The position numbers and the translations under genes are program-made. Below the pieces are notes generated by a model, which had not been told where the DNA came from, ran no database searches, and saw nothing but the letters and a program-made list of their open reading frames with translations. Shown piece after piece: positions 33,347 to 41,266 of a stretch of 64,000 bases of DNA. This DNA is from CAYRNY01 sp964425755 (GTDB lineage Bacteria > Chloroflexota > Anaerolineae > Aggregatilineales > Aggregatilineaceae): the NCBI GenBank assembly GCA_964425755.1, contig CAYRNY010000013.1:62001-126000 (forward strand), read 5' to 3'. Numbering within the stretch: position 1 is the stretch's first letter; each line of letters opens with the position of its first letter.

Positions 33347-34417
33347 ATGGCTCAAGAATTGATGAAAGGGAACGTGGCGTTAGCCGAAGCCGCGATTCGC
33401 GCTGGCGTGCAAGCGTACTTTGGCTATCCCATCACCCCCCAAACTGAGTTACTCGAACATATGGCGAAACGGATGCCGGAGCTTGGGCGCGCGTTCGTCC
33501 AGGCGGAAAGCGAAGTCGCCGCGATCAACATGGTTTACGGTGCGGCGTGCTCGGGCGTGCGCGTGATGACCTCGTCATCCAGCCCCGGCATCAGCCTGAT
33601 GCAGGAAGGATTTTCGTATATCGCCGGGTCGGAAGTGCCCGCCGTTGTGGTGGACATCATGCGCGGCGGCCCGGGTTTGGGGAACATCCAGCCGTCCCAG
33701 TCGGACTACTTCCAGGTGACGCGTTCCGCCGGGCACGGGGACTATCACGCGATCGTGCTGGCCCCGGCCTCGGTGCAGGAAGCGATCGACCTGATGCTGC
33801 TGGCGTTTGACCTGGCAGAGCAGTATCGCCACCTGGTGTTTGTGGTCGCGGACGGCTTGATTGGGCAGATGATGGAACCGGCTGAGCTTCCGCCGATGCA
33901 GGAGGTACGCCAGGCGCGTCCTGACTGGGCGCTGACCGGCGCGGATGGGCGCGAACCGAACATCATCACCTCGCTGGAACTGGACGCCGAAGGGCTGGAA
34001 AAGGTCAACCTGCGGCTGCAAGAACGGCTGAAGGTGATCCGCGCAAAGGAACAGCGTTACACCGAGATGTTGACGGATGACGCAGACCTGATCGTGGTGG
34101 GCTATGGCACAGCCGGGCGCATCGCGCAGACCGCTGTCAAGCAGGCCCGCGCTGAAGGCATGAAGGTCGGCTTGTTCCGCCCGATCACACTCTGGCCGTT
34201 TCCTGAGAAGCGGCTTTCGGCGCTGGCAGACCAGGTCGATGCCTTCCTGGTGGTGGAGATGAACGCTGGGCAGATGCTGGACGATGTGCGACTGAGCGCG
34301 GGCGGCCAGGTGCCGGTCTCGTTCTACGGGCGGACGGGCGGCGTGGTGCCGGTTCCTGAGGAGATCTATACATCCATTGTCGAACTCTACGCGAAAATCG
34401 CGGCCCAGGCTGGATAG
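33347..34417 (+). CDS. 2-oxoacid:ferredoxin oxidoreductase, alpha subunit (VorB-like)
   Basis: This is a 356-residue TPP-enzyme alpha subunit: LMKGNVALAEAAIRAGVQAY, FGYPITPQTELLEHMA, the catalytic glutamate region FVQAESEVAAINMVYGAA, and TSSSSPGISLMQEGFSY. Domain II starts near DLIVVGYGTAGRIAQTA and contains LWPFPEKRL. The overall look is closest to the 2-ketoisovalerate (Vor) branch, as opposed to the korA at 19.4 kb, but substrate cannot be fixed by reading. It follows the delta gene by 30 bases and precedes beta by 9. Confidence 0.9.
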   Translation: MAQELMKGNVALAEAAIRAGVQAYFGYPITPQTELLEHMAKRMPELGRAFVQAESEVAAINMVYGAACSGVRVMTSSSSPGISLMQEGFSYIAGSEVPAVVVDIMRGGPGLGNIQPSQSDYFQVTRSAGHGDYHAIVLAPASVQEAIDLMLLAFDLAEQYRHLVFVVADGLIGQMMEPAELPPMQEVRQARPDWALTGADGREPNIITSLELDAEGLEKVNLRLQERLKVIRAKEQRYTEMLTDDADLIVVGYGTAGRIAQTAVKQARAEGMKVGLFRPITLWPFPEKRLSALADQVDAFLVVEMNAGQMLDDVRLSAGGQVPVSFYGRTGGVVPVPEEIYTSIVELYAKIAAQAG

Positions 34418-34426
34418 GAGCGCGTT

Positions 34427-35212
34427 ATGGTTACAGCAACAGTCGAAGAACAAGTCGTATACCAGCGACCTGAGTCGCTGCGAGATGTCCCGACGCATTA
34501 CTGCCCCGGCTGCACGCACGGGGTGGCGCACCGCTTGGTGGCGGAAGTGCTGGACGAGCTCGGCGTGCGCGGGCGCACGATCGGCGTGTCGCCGGTGGGC
34601 TGCGCGGTGTTTGCCTACAAGTATTTCAACACGGACGGCGCGGAGGCGGCGCACGGGCGCGCGCCCGCGATGGCGACCGGCCTCAAGCGCGTGATGCCCG
34701 ATCGCGTGGTGTTCACGTACCAGGGGGATGGCGATCTCGCGGCGATCGGCACGGCGGAGATCATCCACGCGGCGACACGCGGCGAGAACATCACGACGAT
34801 CTTCATCAACAACGCGATCTACGGTATGACCGGCGGGCAGATGGCCCCGACCACGCTGCCGGGCCAGCAGACGACCTCGTCACCAACCGGGCGCGACGTG
34901 GCGTTGACCGGTTCCCCGATCATGATGTCGGAGTTGCTGGCTGGCACGACCGGCGCGGCGTATATCGCGCGGCGCTCGCTGCACAACGTCAAGGAGATCA
35001 ACCGGGCGAAGAAAGCGATCAAACTGGCGTTCCAGACGCAGTTGGCGAGGTTGGGTTTCTCGATGGTCGAGTTGATCTCAGCCTGCCCGACCGGTTGGAA
35101 GATGACACCGCCGGAGGCGATGGAGTGGATTGAGCAGGAGATGATCCCGTACTATCCGCTGGGTGACTACAAGATCACCGACGAAGTCGAAGCGCTGTCC
35201 AGGCGACGCTAG
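34427..35212 (+). CDS. 2-oxoacid:ferredoxin oxidoreductase, beta subunit
   Basis: This is a 261-residue TPP-binding subunit: THYCPGCTHGVAHRLVAEVL near the N-terminus, VGCAVFAYKYFNTDGAEAAH, the TPP motif YQGDGDLAAIGTAEIIHA with NNAIYGMTGGQMAPT, and a C-terminal region SACPTGWKMTPPEAMEW. It binds thiamine pyrophosphate and carries out the decarboxylation with the alpha subunit. The gene is separated from alpha and gamma by 9 bases on each side, so subunit synthesis is tightly coupled. Confidence 0.92.
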   Translation: MVTATVEEQVVYQRPESLRDVPTHYCPGCTHGVAHRLVAEVLDELGVRGRTIGVSPVGCAVFAYKYFNTDGAEAAHGRAPAMATGLKRVMPDRVVFTYQGDGDLAAIGTAEIIHAATRGENITTIFINNAIYGMTGGQMAPTTLPGQQTTSSPTGRDVALTGSPIMMSELLAGTTGAAYIARRSLHNVKEINRAKKAIKLAFQTQLARLGFSMVELISACPTGWKMTPPEAMEWIEQEMIPYYPLGDYKITDEVEALSRRR

Positions 35213-35221
35213 GAGGCCACC

Positions 35222-35776
35222 ATGCACGAAGAACTGGTATTTGCAGGGTTTGGCGGGCAGGGGGTTCTGTTCGCGGGCCAGTTGCTCGCGTATGTCGCCC
35301 TGGAAGAGCAGAAACACGTCACGTGGATTCCGTCTTACGGGCCGGAGATGCGCGGCGGCACGGCGAACTGTACGGTTGTAGTGAGCGACGAGCCGATCGG
35401 ATCGCCGGTATGCCGCAACCCGAGCATCGCGGTGGTGTTCAACAACCCGTCGCTGGAGAAGTACGAGCCGCTGATGAAGCCCGGCGGGTTGCTGATCGTC
35501 AACCAGTCGTTGATTGTAAACCCACCGGCGCGTGACGACTTAGAGATCGTGCAGGTTCCGGCGACAACGTTGGCATCAGAGCTGGGCGAGGTGCGCGTTG
35601 CGAACATGATCCTGTTCGGCGCGCTGCTGGCACGCCGCCCGATCGTGCAGCTTGAGACGACGGAGCGCGTCTTGACGGAGAAGTTAGGCCAGCGCAAAGC
35701 GCACATGCACGAGATCAACTTCGCGGCGCTCAAACGCGGTGCGGAACTGGCGCGCTCCCAGCCGGAGAACGCCTGA
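35222..35776 (+). CDS. 2-oxoacid:ferredoxin oxidoreductase, gamma subunit
   Basis: This is a 184-residue gamma subunit starting HEELVFAGFGGQGVLFAGQLLAYVA, with the intact GxGGQGV loop, then WIPSYGPEMRGGTANCTVVVS and MILFGALLARRP. It completes the alpha-beta-gamma-delta complex. It is the last gene of the operon. In contrast, the paralogous complex at 19-22 kb has its gamma fused to beta with an altered loop. Confidence 0.92.
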   Translation: MHEELVFAGFGGQGVLFAGQLLAYVALEEQKHVTWIPSYGPEMRGGTANCTVVVSDEPIGSPVCRNPSIAVVFNNPSLEKYEPLMKPGGLLIVNQSLIVNPPARDDLEIVQVPATTLASELGEVRVANMILFGALLARRPIVQLETTERVLTEKLGQRKAHMHEINFAALKRGAELARSQPENA

Positions 35777-35849
35777 GCATTTGCCTGATGCTCGCAGACA
35801 AATCGCCTGCCGTAGCGCGGCAATCCGATGGTTGCTGGCTGCGTCACAC

Positions 35850-35881
35850 AAAAAATCGCCGGGGCACCGCGCCCCGGCGAT
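35850..35881 (-). terminator. Terminator of hsp20
   Basis: An 11-bp stem (35855-35865/35871-35881; core CGCCGGGGC/GCCCCGGCG) with a 5-base loop is followed on the minus strand by a T tract (A run at 35850-35855). It lies 41 bases past the hsp20 stop and also serves the convergent oxidoreductase operon region. Confidence 0.9.
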
Positions 35882-35922
35882 CTAGTGTATGGCTTTTGTC
35901 GTTCCCTGACAGGGACTTTCGG

Positions 35923-36393
35923 CTATTTCTTCTTGCCCGCTTTGATCGTGATCTGTTTCGGCTGCGCCTGCGGCAGCTTAGGCAGCACGATGTTCAGCAC
36001 GCCGCTTTCGAAGTTGGCGTCGATATGCTCGGTATCCACCGTGTTCGGCAGGCGCACGCTGCGCTGGAACGCGCCATAGTAACGCTCGCGGTAGTGGTAC
36101 CGGTCGCCTTCGTGCTCCACGGTGTCACCGATCTGGCCGCTGACCGTCAGCGTATGGTCTTCGATCTCGACCTTCACGTCGTCCGGATCGACACCCGGCA
36201 GATCGATACGCACGGTATAGTCGTTGTCATTCTCGACCACGTCCATCGCCGGGCGCAGCATCGGGTATGACGTGTCCGACTGGAGACGACGCGGCCCCCA
36301 ACGCCACAACTCATCGAACATCTCTTCGAAAGCACGGAACGGATCGCTCACTTGCATTTCGCTACGCGGATTCCAACGAGTCAGGTTGCGCAT
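35923..36393 (-). CDS. Small heat-shock protein (Hsp20/alpha-crystallin)
   Basis: The 156-residue ATP-independent holdase has an N-terminal region MRNLTRWNPRSEMQ, DPFRAFEEMFDEL and an alpha-crystallin domain (about 50-145): PAMDVVENDNDYTVRIDLPGV, GDRYHYRERYYGAFQRSVRLP and the signature ANFESGVLNIVLPK. The C-terminal ITI motif (KQITIKAGKKK) that drives oligomer assembly is present. ATG 36393 has GGAGGTGA 4 bases upstream, which excludes the longer frame. A strong terminator follows. Confidence 0.93.
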   Translation of the reverse strand: MRNLTRWNPRSEMQVSDPFRAFEEMFDELWRWGPRRLQSDTSYPMLRPAMDVVENDNDYTVRIDLPGVDPDDVKVEIEDHTLTVSGQIGDTVEHEGDRYHYRERYYGAFQRSVRLPNTVDTEHIDANFESGVLNIVLPKLPQAQPKQITIKAGKKK

Positions 36394-36565
36394 AGTCTCA
36401 CCTCCATGAAAGCCGTATGTTTCCAACAAGGGGTATTCAGTTATTCCAACTCAATTCGCCTATATAATCGGATAGCTGTGTAAAAATAACATCAACACAA
36501 TTTCAGAAAATGATCGGCGTTTGGTAAAAAGTGCGTAAGAGACTGCGCGGTGTGCCGGTTTTGGG

Positions 36566-38110
36566 CTAAATGATCGTGTGCAGGGCCGTATACAGCGGTT
36601 GCAGCCGCTTGTACATGCGTTTATAGACATCGTGGTACAGGCGCTCGTAAATCTCGGTTGTCTCTGGGTCGGGTTCAAAAACGCGCCCGATGTGTGTCAT
36701 TTCCTGTACGGCAGTGGCGAAGTCCGTGTGCAGCCCCAGCCCGACCGCCGCGTCGATCGCGGCCCCCAGCCCGGAGGTTTCGTAAGTGTGGGGGCGGATC
36801 GCGGGGAGGTTGAAGACGTCGGCGGTGAGCTGTAGCGAGGCGTCGCTTTGCGAGCCGCCGCCGGAGACGCGCAGCTCGGTGACCGGCACGCCGCTACGCC
36901 GTTCGGTGCGCTCTTTGCCTTCGCGCAGAGCGTAGGCCAGCCCTTCGAGGATCGCGCGGTAGAGATGGGCGCGCGTGTGCCGGTCGCTAAACCCGATGAT
37001 CGCGCCTTTTGCTTCGGGACCGGGCACTTTGACGCCGGGGGACCAGTAGGGCTGCAGCATCAGGCCGTCCGATCCCGGTGGGGCCTGTTTCACCAGACCG
37101 TCGAACAGGTCTTCCGGCTCGATGTTACGCCGGTGGGCTTCTTCGACCTCCGGGTAACCGAATTCCTCTTTGAACCAGTGCACCAGCCAGTAGCCCCGGT
37201 AGATTTGTATCTCCAGGTTGTAGGCCCCTGGCACAGCTGCCGGGTACGGGGGGATCAGCGGGATTGCTTCAATGTAGCGGCGGTGGGTGGTGTTGATCGT
37301 CGCGGTGGTGCCGTAGCTCAGCCCGGCGATGTGCGGTTCCAGGCAGCCCGATCCCAGCACTTCGCACGCTTTATCCGCCGCCGCCGCGATCAATGGCAGC
37401 CCGGCGGGCAGGCCGGTGGCTGTGGCGGCTTGCGGTGTGATCACGCCTAGTTGTTCGGTCGGGGGCACGAGATCGGGCAGGGTTTCCGGCTTGACGGCGA
37501 GGGCCTGCCAGCGCCAGCTATGCCGTCCGGCCCAGGTCAGGCGTTTGTAATCGAAGGGGATGTAGCCCACCTGCGCGCCGACCGAATCGACAAAATGCCC
37601 GGTCAGCCGGTAGGTGAGGTAGCCCGACAGCAGCAGGTATTTGTGCGTGCGCTCCCAGATGTCACGCTGGTGATGGTAAATCCAGTTCGCTTCGGCTTCC
37701 GCTTGCAGGTAGGCGACGGTGTCGGCCATGCCGACCAAGCGGAACGCCAGGCCCCACACCCCGCCAACGGGTTTAACGCCGGCGGTGCGGCGCTGGTCCA
37801 GCCACACGATCGCCGGGCGCAGCGGTTTGCCGTCGCGGTCCAGGTTGACAACGGTGGCGCGTTGCGTGGTGAGCGTCACGCCCTGGATCGCGGATTTGTC
37901 GACCGCCGTGTCCGTCCAAAGCTTCTGGCACGCCTGGCACAACGCGTCCCAGAAGTAGCCGGGCTCCTGTTCCGCCCAGCCGGGCCGCTTGGAGAAATAC
38001 GGTTCGATCGGCACGCGTGACTTGGCAACCAGACGGCCTTGCAGATCGAAGACCAGTCCGCGCACACTTTGCGTCCCGTTGTCGATGGCCAGGATTAGTG
38101 GTTCGGACAC
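36566..38110 (-). CDS. FGGY-family carbohydrate kinase
   Basis: This 514-residue sugar kinase has an N-terminal phosphate-binding loop LAIDNGTQSVRGLVFD, the sugar-binding region GWAEQEPGYFWDAL and TTQRATVVNLDRDGKPLRPAIVWLDQR, and the C-terminal ATP-binding segment ELRVSGGGSQSDASLQLTADVF. It resembles xylulokinase and other pentulose/deoxyhexulose kinases, and substrate cannot be assigned by eye. The start is GTG 38110 with a weak ribosome site. It lies directly downstream of fdhA on the same strand but has no metabolic link to it. It could supply the kinase step missing from the deoxysugar cluster at 56-62 kb. Confidence 0.85.
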   Translation of the reverse strand: MSEPLILAIDNGTQSVRGLVFDLQGRLVAKSRVPIEPYFSKRPGWAEQEPGYFWDALCQACQKLWTDTAVDKSAIQGVTLTTQRATVVNLDRDGKPLRPAIVWLDQRRTAGVKPVGGVWGLAFRLVGMADTVAYLQAEAEANWIYHHQRDIWERTHKYLLLSGYLTYRLTGHFVDSVGAQVGYIPFDYKRLTWAGRHSWRWQALAVKPETLPDLVPPTEQLGVITPQAATATGLPAGLPLIAAAADKACEVLGSGCLEPHIAGLSYGTTATINTTHRRYIEAIPLIPPYPAAVPGAYNLEIQIYRGYWLVHWFKEEFGYPEVEEAHRRNIEPEDLFDGLVKQAPPGSDGLMLQPYWSPGVKVPGPEAKGAIIGFSDRHTRAHLYRAILEGLAYALREGKERTERRSGVPVTELRVSGGGSQSDASLQLTADVFNLPAIRPHTYETSGLGAAIDAAVGLGLHTDFATAVQEMTHIGRVFEPDPETTEIYERLYHDVYKRMYKRLQPLYTALHTII

Positions 38111-38158
38111 GGTGTTAAGCTCGTTTCACTGAAACTGTACGGGCGCCTGGTTGGCCTT

Positions 38159-38183
38159 CGCCGGGCAAGCGCCACGCCCGGCG
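38159..38183. terminator. Stem-loop between fdhA and the sugar kinase
   Basis: An 8-bp stem CGCCGGGC (38159-38166)/GCCCGGCG (38176-38183) has a 9-base loop and no T tract on either side. It lies 156 bases past the fdhA stop and may slow or end that transcript. Confidence 0.4.
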
Positions 38184-38338
38184 ATCGCGGATATGTATTG
38201 TACAGATGAGCCGCGCATAGGAGAAGTTCTGTTTTGTGGAAGGTGCATGTCGCTCCCATTCGCGCTGTGAACGGAATTGCGGCATGCACCCTGCATGAGA
38301 GACGCAATCTGGCCGGGGAAATAACCGATGCTCACCGT

Positions 38339-41209
38339 CTATTCCGCGTGTTCTGGGTGTGGTTGTTTCAGGCGGACGGCGCAGACCTTGTATTCCGGAA
38401 TCTTGGCGACAGGGTCGAGCGCGAAGTCCTGCGTTAGCATGTTGGCCGGGGCCTCGCGCCAGTGGAAGGCCAGGAACACCGTTCCAGGTGGCACGCCCTC
38501 GCTGATCTGCACGCGCGAGTCCACATGCCCGCGCCGGCTTTCGATCACGACCGGCATGCCGTCTTCCAGGTTTGCGGCGGCAGCATCCGCCGGGTTGATC
38601 TCAACATACCCACCCGGATCGCGCCAGTCCAGCGGTTCGCTGCGGCGCGTCATGGTGCCGGAATGGTAGTGGTATAGCACGCGCCCGGTGCTCAAGATCA
38701 GCGGGTACTCGTCGTCAGGCAGTTCGGCGGGATCGCGAGCCGTAACCGGGTTGAACAGGCCGCGCCCGCGCGAGAAGCGCTCGGTATGCAAGATCGGCGT
38801 GCCGGGGTGGTCGGGCGCGGGGCACGGCCACTTTAGTCCCGCGCCGGTCAGCCGGTCGTAGCGCATGCCCCCGTAGATCGGCGTTACGGCGGCCAGCTCG
38901 TCGAAAATGGCGGCTGCGGTGTCGTAGCGCCAGTATGTCTGCGCGCGGGGACGGCCCATGCTCTCGTCAAAGCGGGCGGCCAGTGCGGCGGTGATCTGCC
39001 AGTCAGGGCGTGACGTCCCCGGCGCGTCGAGCACGGGATAAAGGCGCTGCACGCGGCGTTCGGTGTTGGTGAACGTCCCGTCTTTTTCCAGCGAGGCAGC
39101 GGCGGGCAAGATCACATGTGCCAGTTGGGCCGTTTCGCTGGGGAAGATATCCTGGACCACGAGCAAATCCAGCCCGCGCAATGCCTGCTCGACGTGCGAG
39201 GTGTTCGGATCGCTCATCATCGGGTTCTCGCCCATGACGTAGAACGCGCGCACTTTGCCCTCTGCGGCGGCGCGTGTCCCTTCCACGACGGTCAGGCCCA
39301 CCTCTCCGGGCAGCCGGTCGACGGACCAGGCTTGCGCCAACTGCGCTCGTTTTTCCGCGTCGGTGACGGCCTGGTAGCCCGGAAAGACGTTGACCAGGCA
39401 GCCCACGTCGCACGCGCCCTGCACGTTCGACTGGCCGCGCAGCGGATTGACGCCGGTGGACGGTTTGCCGATCTGCCCGGTCAGCATGGCGAGGTTCGCC
39501 AGCGTCATCACCATGTCGGTGCCGTTGCTGCGCTGGGTGATGCCCATCGCGTAGAGGATGGTGCTGTGGCCGCGCTCGCCGGTTTCGGGGGCTGCATCGT
39601 CATAGATCGAGGTGCCAGCGGCGCGCTCGCCCAATGCGTAGATGCGCGCGGCAGCTTCGATCTGTTCGACGGGCACGCCGGATACCAGCGCGGCGCGTTC
39701 AGGCGGGTATTCTTCGAGCACCGCCTGGAACGCGTCGTAACCTTCCGTGCGTTCGGCGATGAACGTTTCGTCGGCCCATCCTTCACGGATGATGGTGTGC
39801 ATGATCGCCAGGAACACGTAAATGTCGGTCCCCGGCTTGATCTGCAGGAACAGCGTCGCGTGTTCCACCAGCGGAATCCGCCGCGGATCGACGATGATAA
39901 CATGCGCGCCCCGGCGTGCGGCCCGCACGACTTCATAACCGATGACCGGGTGCGACTCAGCCGTATTTGAACCGGTGATGAACACGCAATCCGCGTCGCG
40001 AATCTCGCGGATCGAGTTGGTCATTGCGCCACTTCCGAAGGCCTGCACGAGGCCTGCAACGGTTGAGCTGTGTCAAAGTCGGGCGCAGTGATCGACGTTG
40101 TTCGTGCCGATCCCTGCGCGCATGAATTTCTGGAACAGGTAATTTTCCTCGTTGGTACAGCGGGCCGAGGAAAGCCCCATCACCGCGTCGGGACCGTGCT
40201 GCTGCACGACGCCCGCCAGCCGTTCCGCCGTCACGCTGAGCGCGGTGTCCCAATCGACCGGGATGAAGCGGTCTTCGAGCGTCGTGTCGTCGTCCTCAAG
40301 CGGGGACCGGTCGGGCAGTTGCCAGGGTTCGTCGGTCAGGCCGAGTTCGTAGGCCAGGTCGCGGCGGATCATCGGGCTGGTCAGCCGGTCAGGGTGCGCG
40401 GCGAAGTCCCAGCCATAGCGTCCCTTGGAGCACAGAAACTCGCCGTTAACCGGCGCTTCGGGCGTCGATTGCGCGTACAGGATGTCGCCATCGCGCAGCG
40501 CGTACTCGATCTCGCAGCCCACGCCGCAGTAGCCGCAGATCGTCTTGACGCGGTCGAGTTCCCATTCGCGTCCTTTGTGCATGCGCGAAACGGGCATCAG
40601 GGCTGCGGTGGGGCATACCTGCACGCAGCTTCCGCAGAAGACACAGGTCGAGTCGATCATTGGTCCATCGAACGGGGTGGCGACGTGGCTTTCGAACCCG
40701 CGCCCGACGATCTCGATCGCGTTTGCGCCGATGACCTCTTCACAAACGCGCGTGCAGCGCCCGCACAAAATGCAATATTGGTGGTCGCGAATGAAGAACG
40801 GGTTATCGTCCTGGTACAGCGACCGCGCGATCTGTTTTTCGTAACTGGTCTCTGAAACACCGTATTCGTAAGCGTATTTTTGCAGCAGGCACGCGCCCGA
40901 CTTGTCGCACACCACGCAGTCCAGCGGGTGATCGGACACGAACAGGTCGATCACATCGCGGCGCAGCGCGGTGAGCTGCTCGCTTTGGGTGCGGATGGCC
41001 ATGCCATCCTCACAGGCCAGCCCGCAGCCTGGCACCGGATCGGCTCGCCCTTCCACTTCGACCAGACACAACCGGCATCCGCCCGATACACTCAGTTCGG
41101 GATGGTAGCATAGATGGGGAATGTCGATGCCGTTGGCAAGTGCTGCCTCCAGCACATTCATCCCCGGTTGGGCGTATACCGTCCGCCCGTCAAAAGTCAG
41201 TTCAAGCAT
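38339..41209 (-). CDS. fdhA: Selenocysteine-containing formate dehydrogenase catalytic subunit (UGA read as Sec379)
   Basis: Two frames, 41209-40073 and the following one to 38339, are in the same phase and are separated only by a TGA at 40075-40073. Around it the translation is NVDHCARL-UGA-HSSTVAGLVQAFGSG, which matches the Sec site of known formate dehydrogenases (in E. coli FdhF, CARVUHGPSVAGL). Read through, the protein has 956 residues. Its domains in order are a [2Fe-2S] domain (C34, C45, C48, C62), a His-Cys3 cluster (H94 to C107), two [4Fe-4S] clusters (C146-C156, C189-C199), the FDH [4Fe-4S] (C225, C228, C232, C260), Sec379, Mo/W-bis-PGD domains and a C-terminal dinucleotide-binding domain. 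GAGGAG precedes the ATG. It reduces CO2 to formate or the reverse, with nuoF and nuoE upstream. Confidence 0.93.
40033..40075 (-). promoter_or_regulatory. Candidate bacterial SECIS element and UGA(Sec) codon
   Basis: The UGA is at 40075-40073 (minus strand). The next 35 bases can fold into a small hairpin: either TGCA-GGCCTCG-TGCA, or GGCCT-CGTGC-AGGCC (40040-40054). They resemble the E. coli fdhF SECIS in the bases just after the UGA and in the GTTGCAGG start of the upper stem. In bacteria SelB binds such a hairpin inside the coding sequence. The fold was judged by eye only. Confidence 0.65.
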
Positions 41210-41266
41210 GTATCGCTCCTCAATCAGTCTCCATCAGATCCAGGCCCGGTCTATCACCGATCTGGC

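Noticed and set aside
39116..39970. 284-codon plus-strand frame within fdhA
   Set aside because: Opposite the molybdopterin domain of fdhA; no ribosome site or domain.
38339..40048. Reading the second half of fdhA as a separate gene or a pseudogene fragment
   Set aside because: It is in the same phase as the first half, and the only interruption is a TGA exactly at the known Sec position, with conserved residues on both sides.
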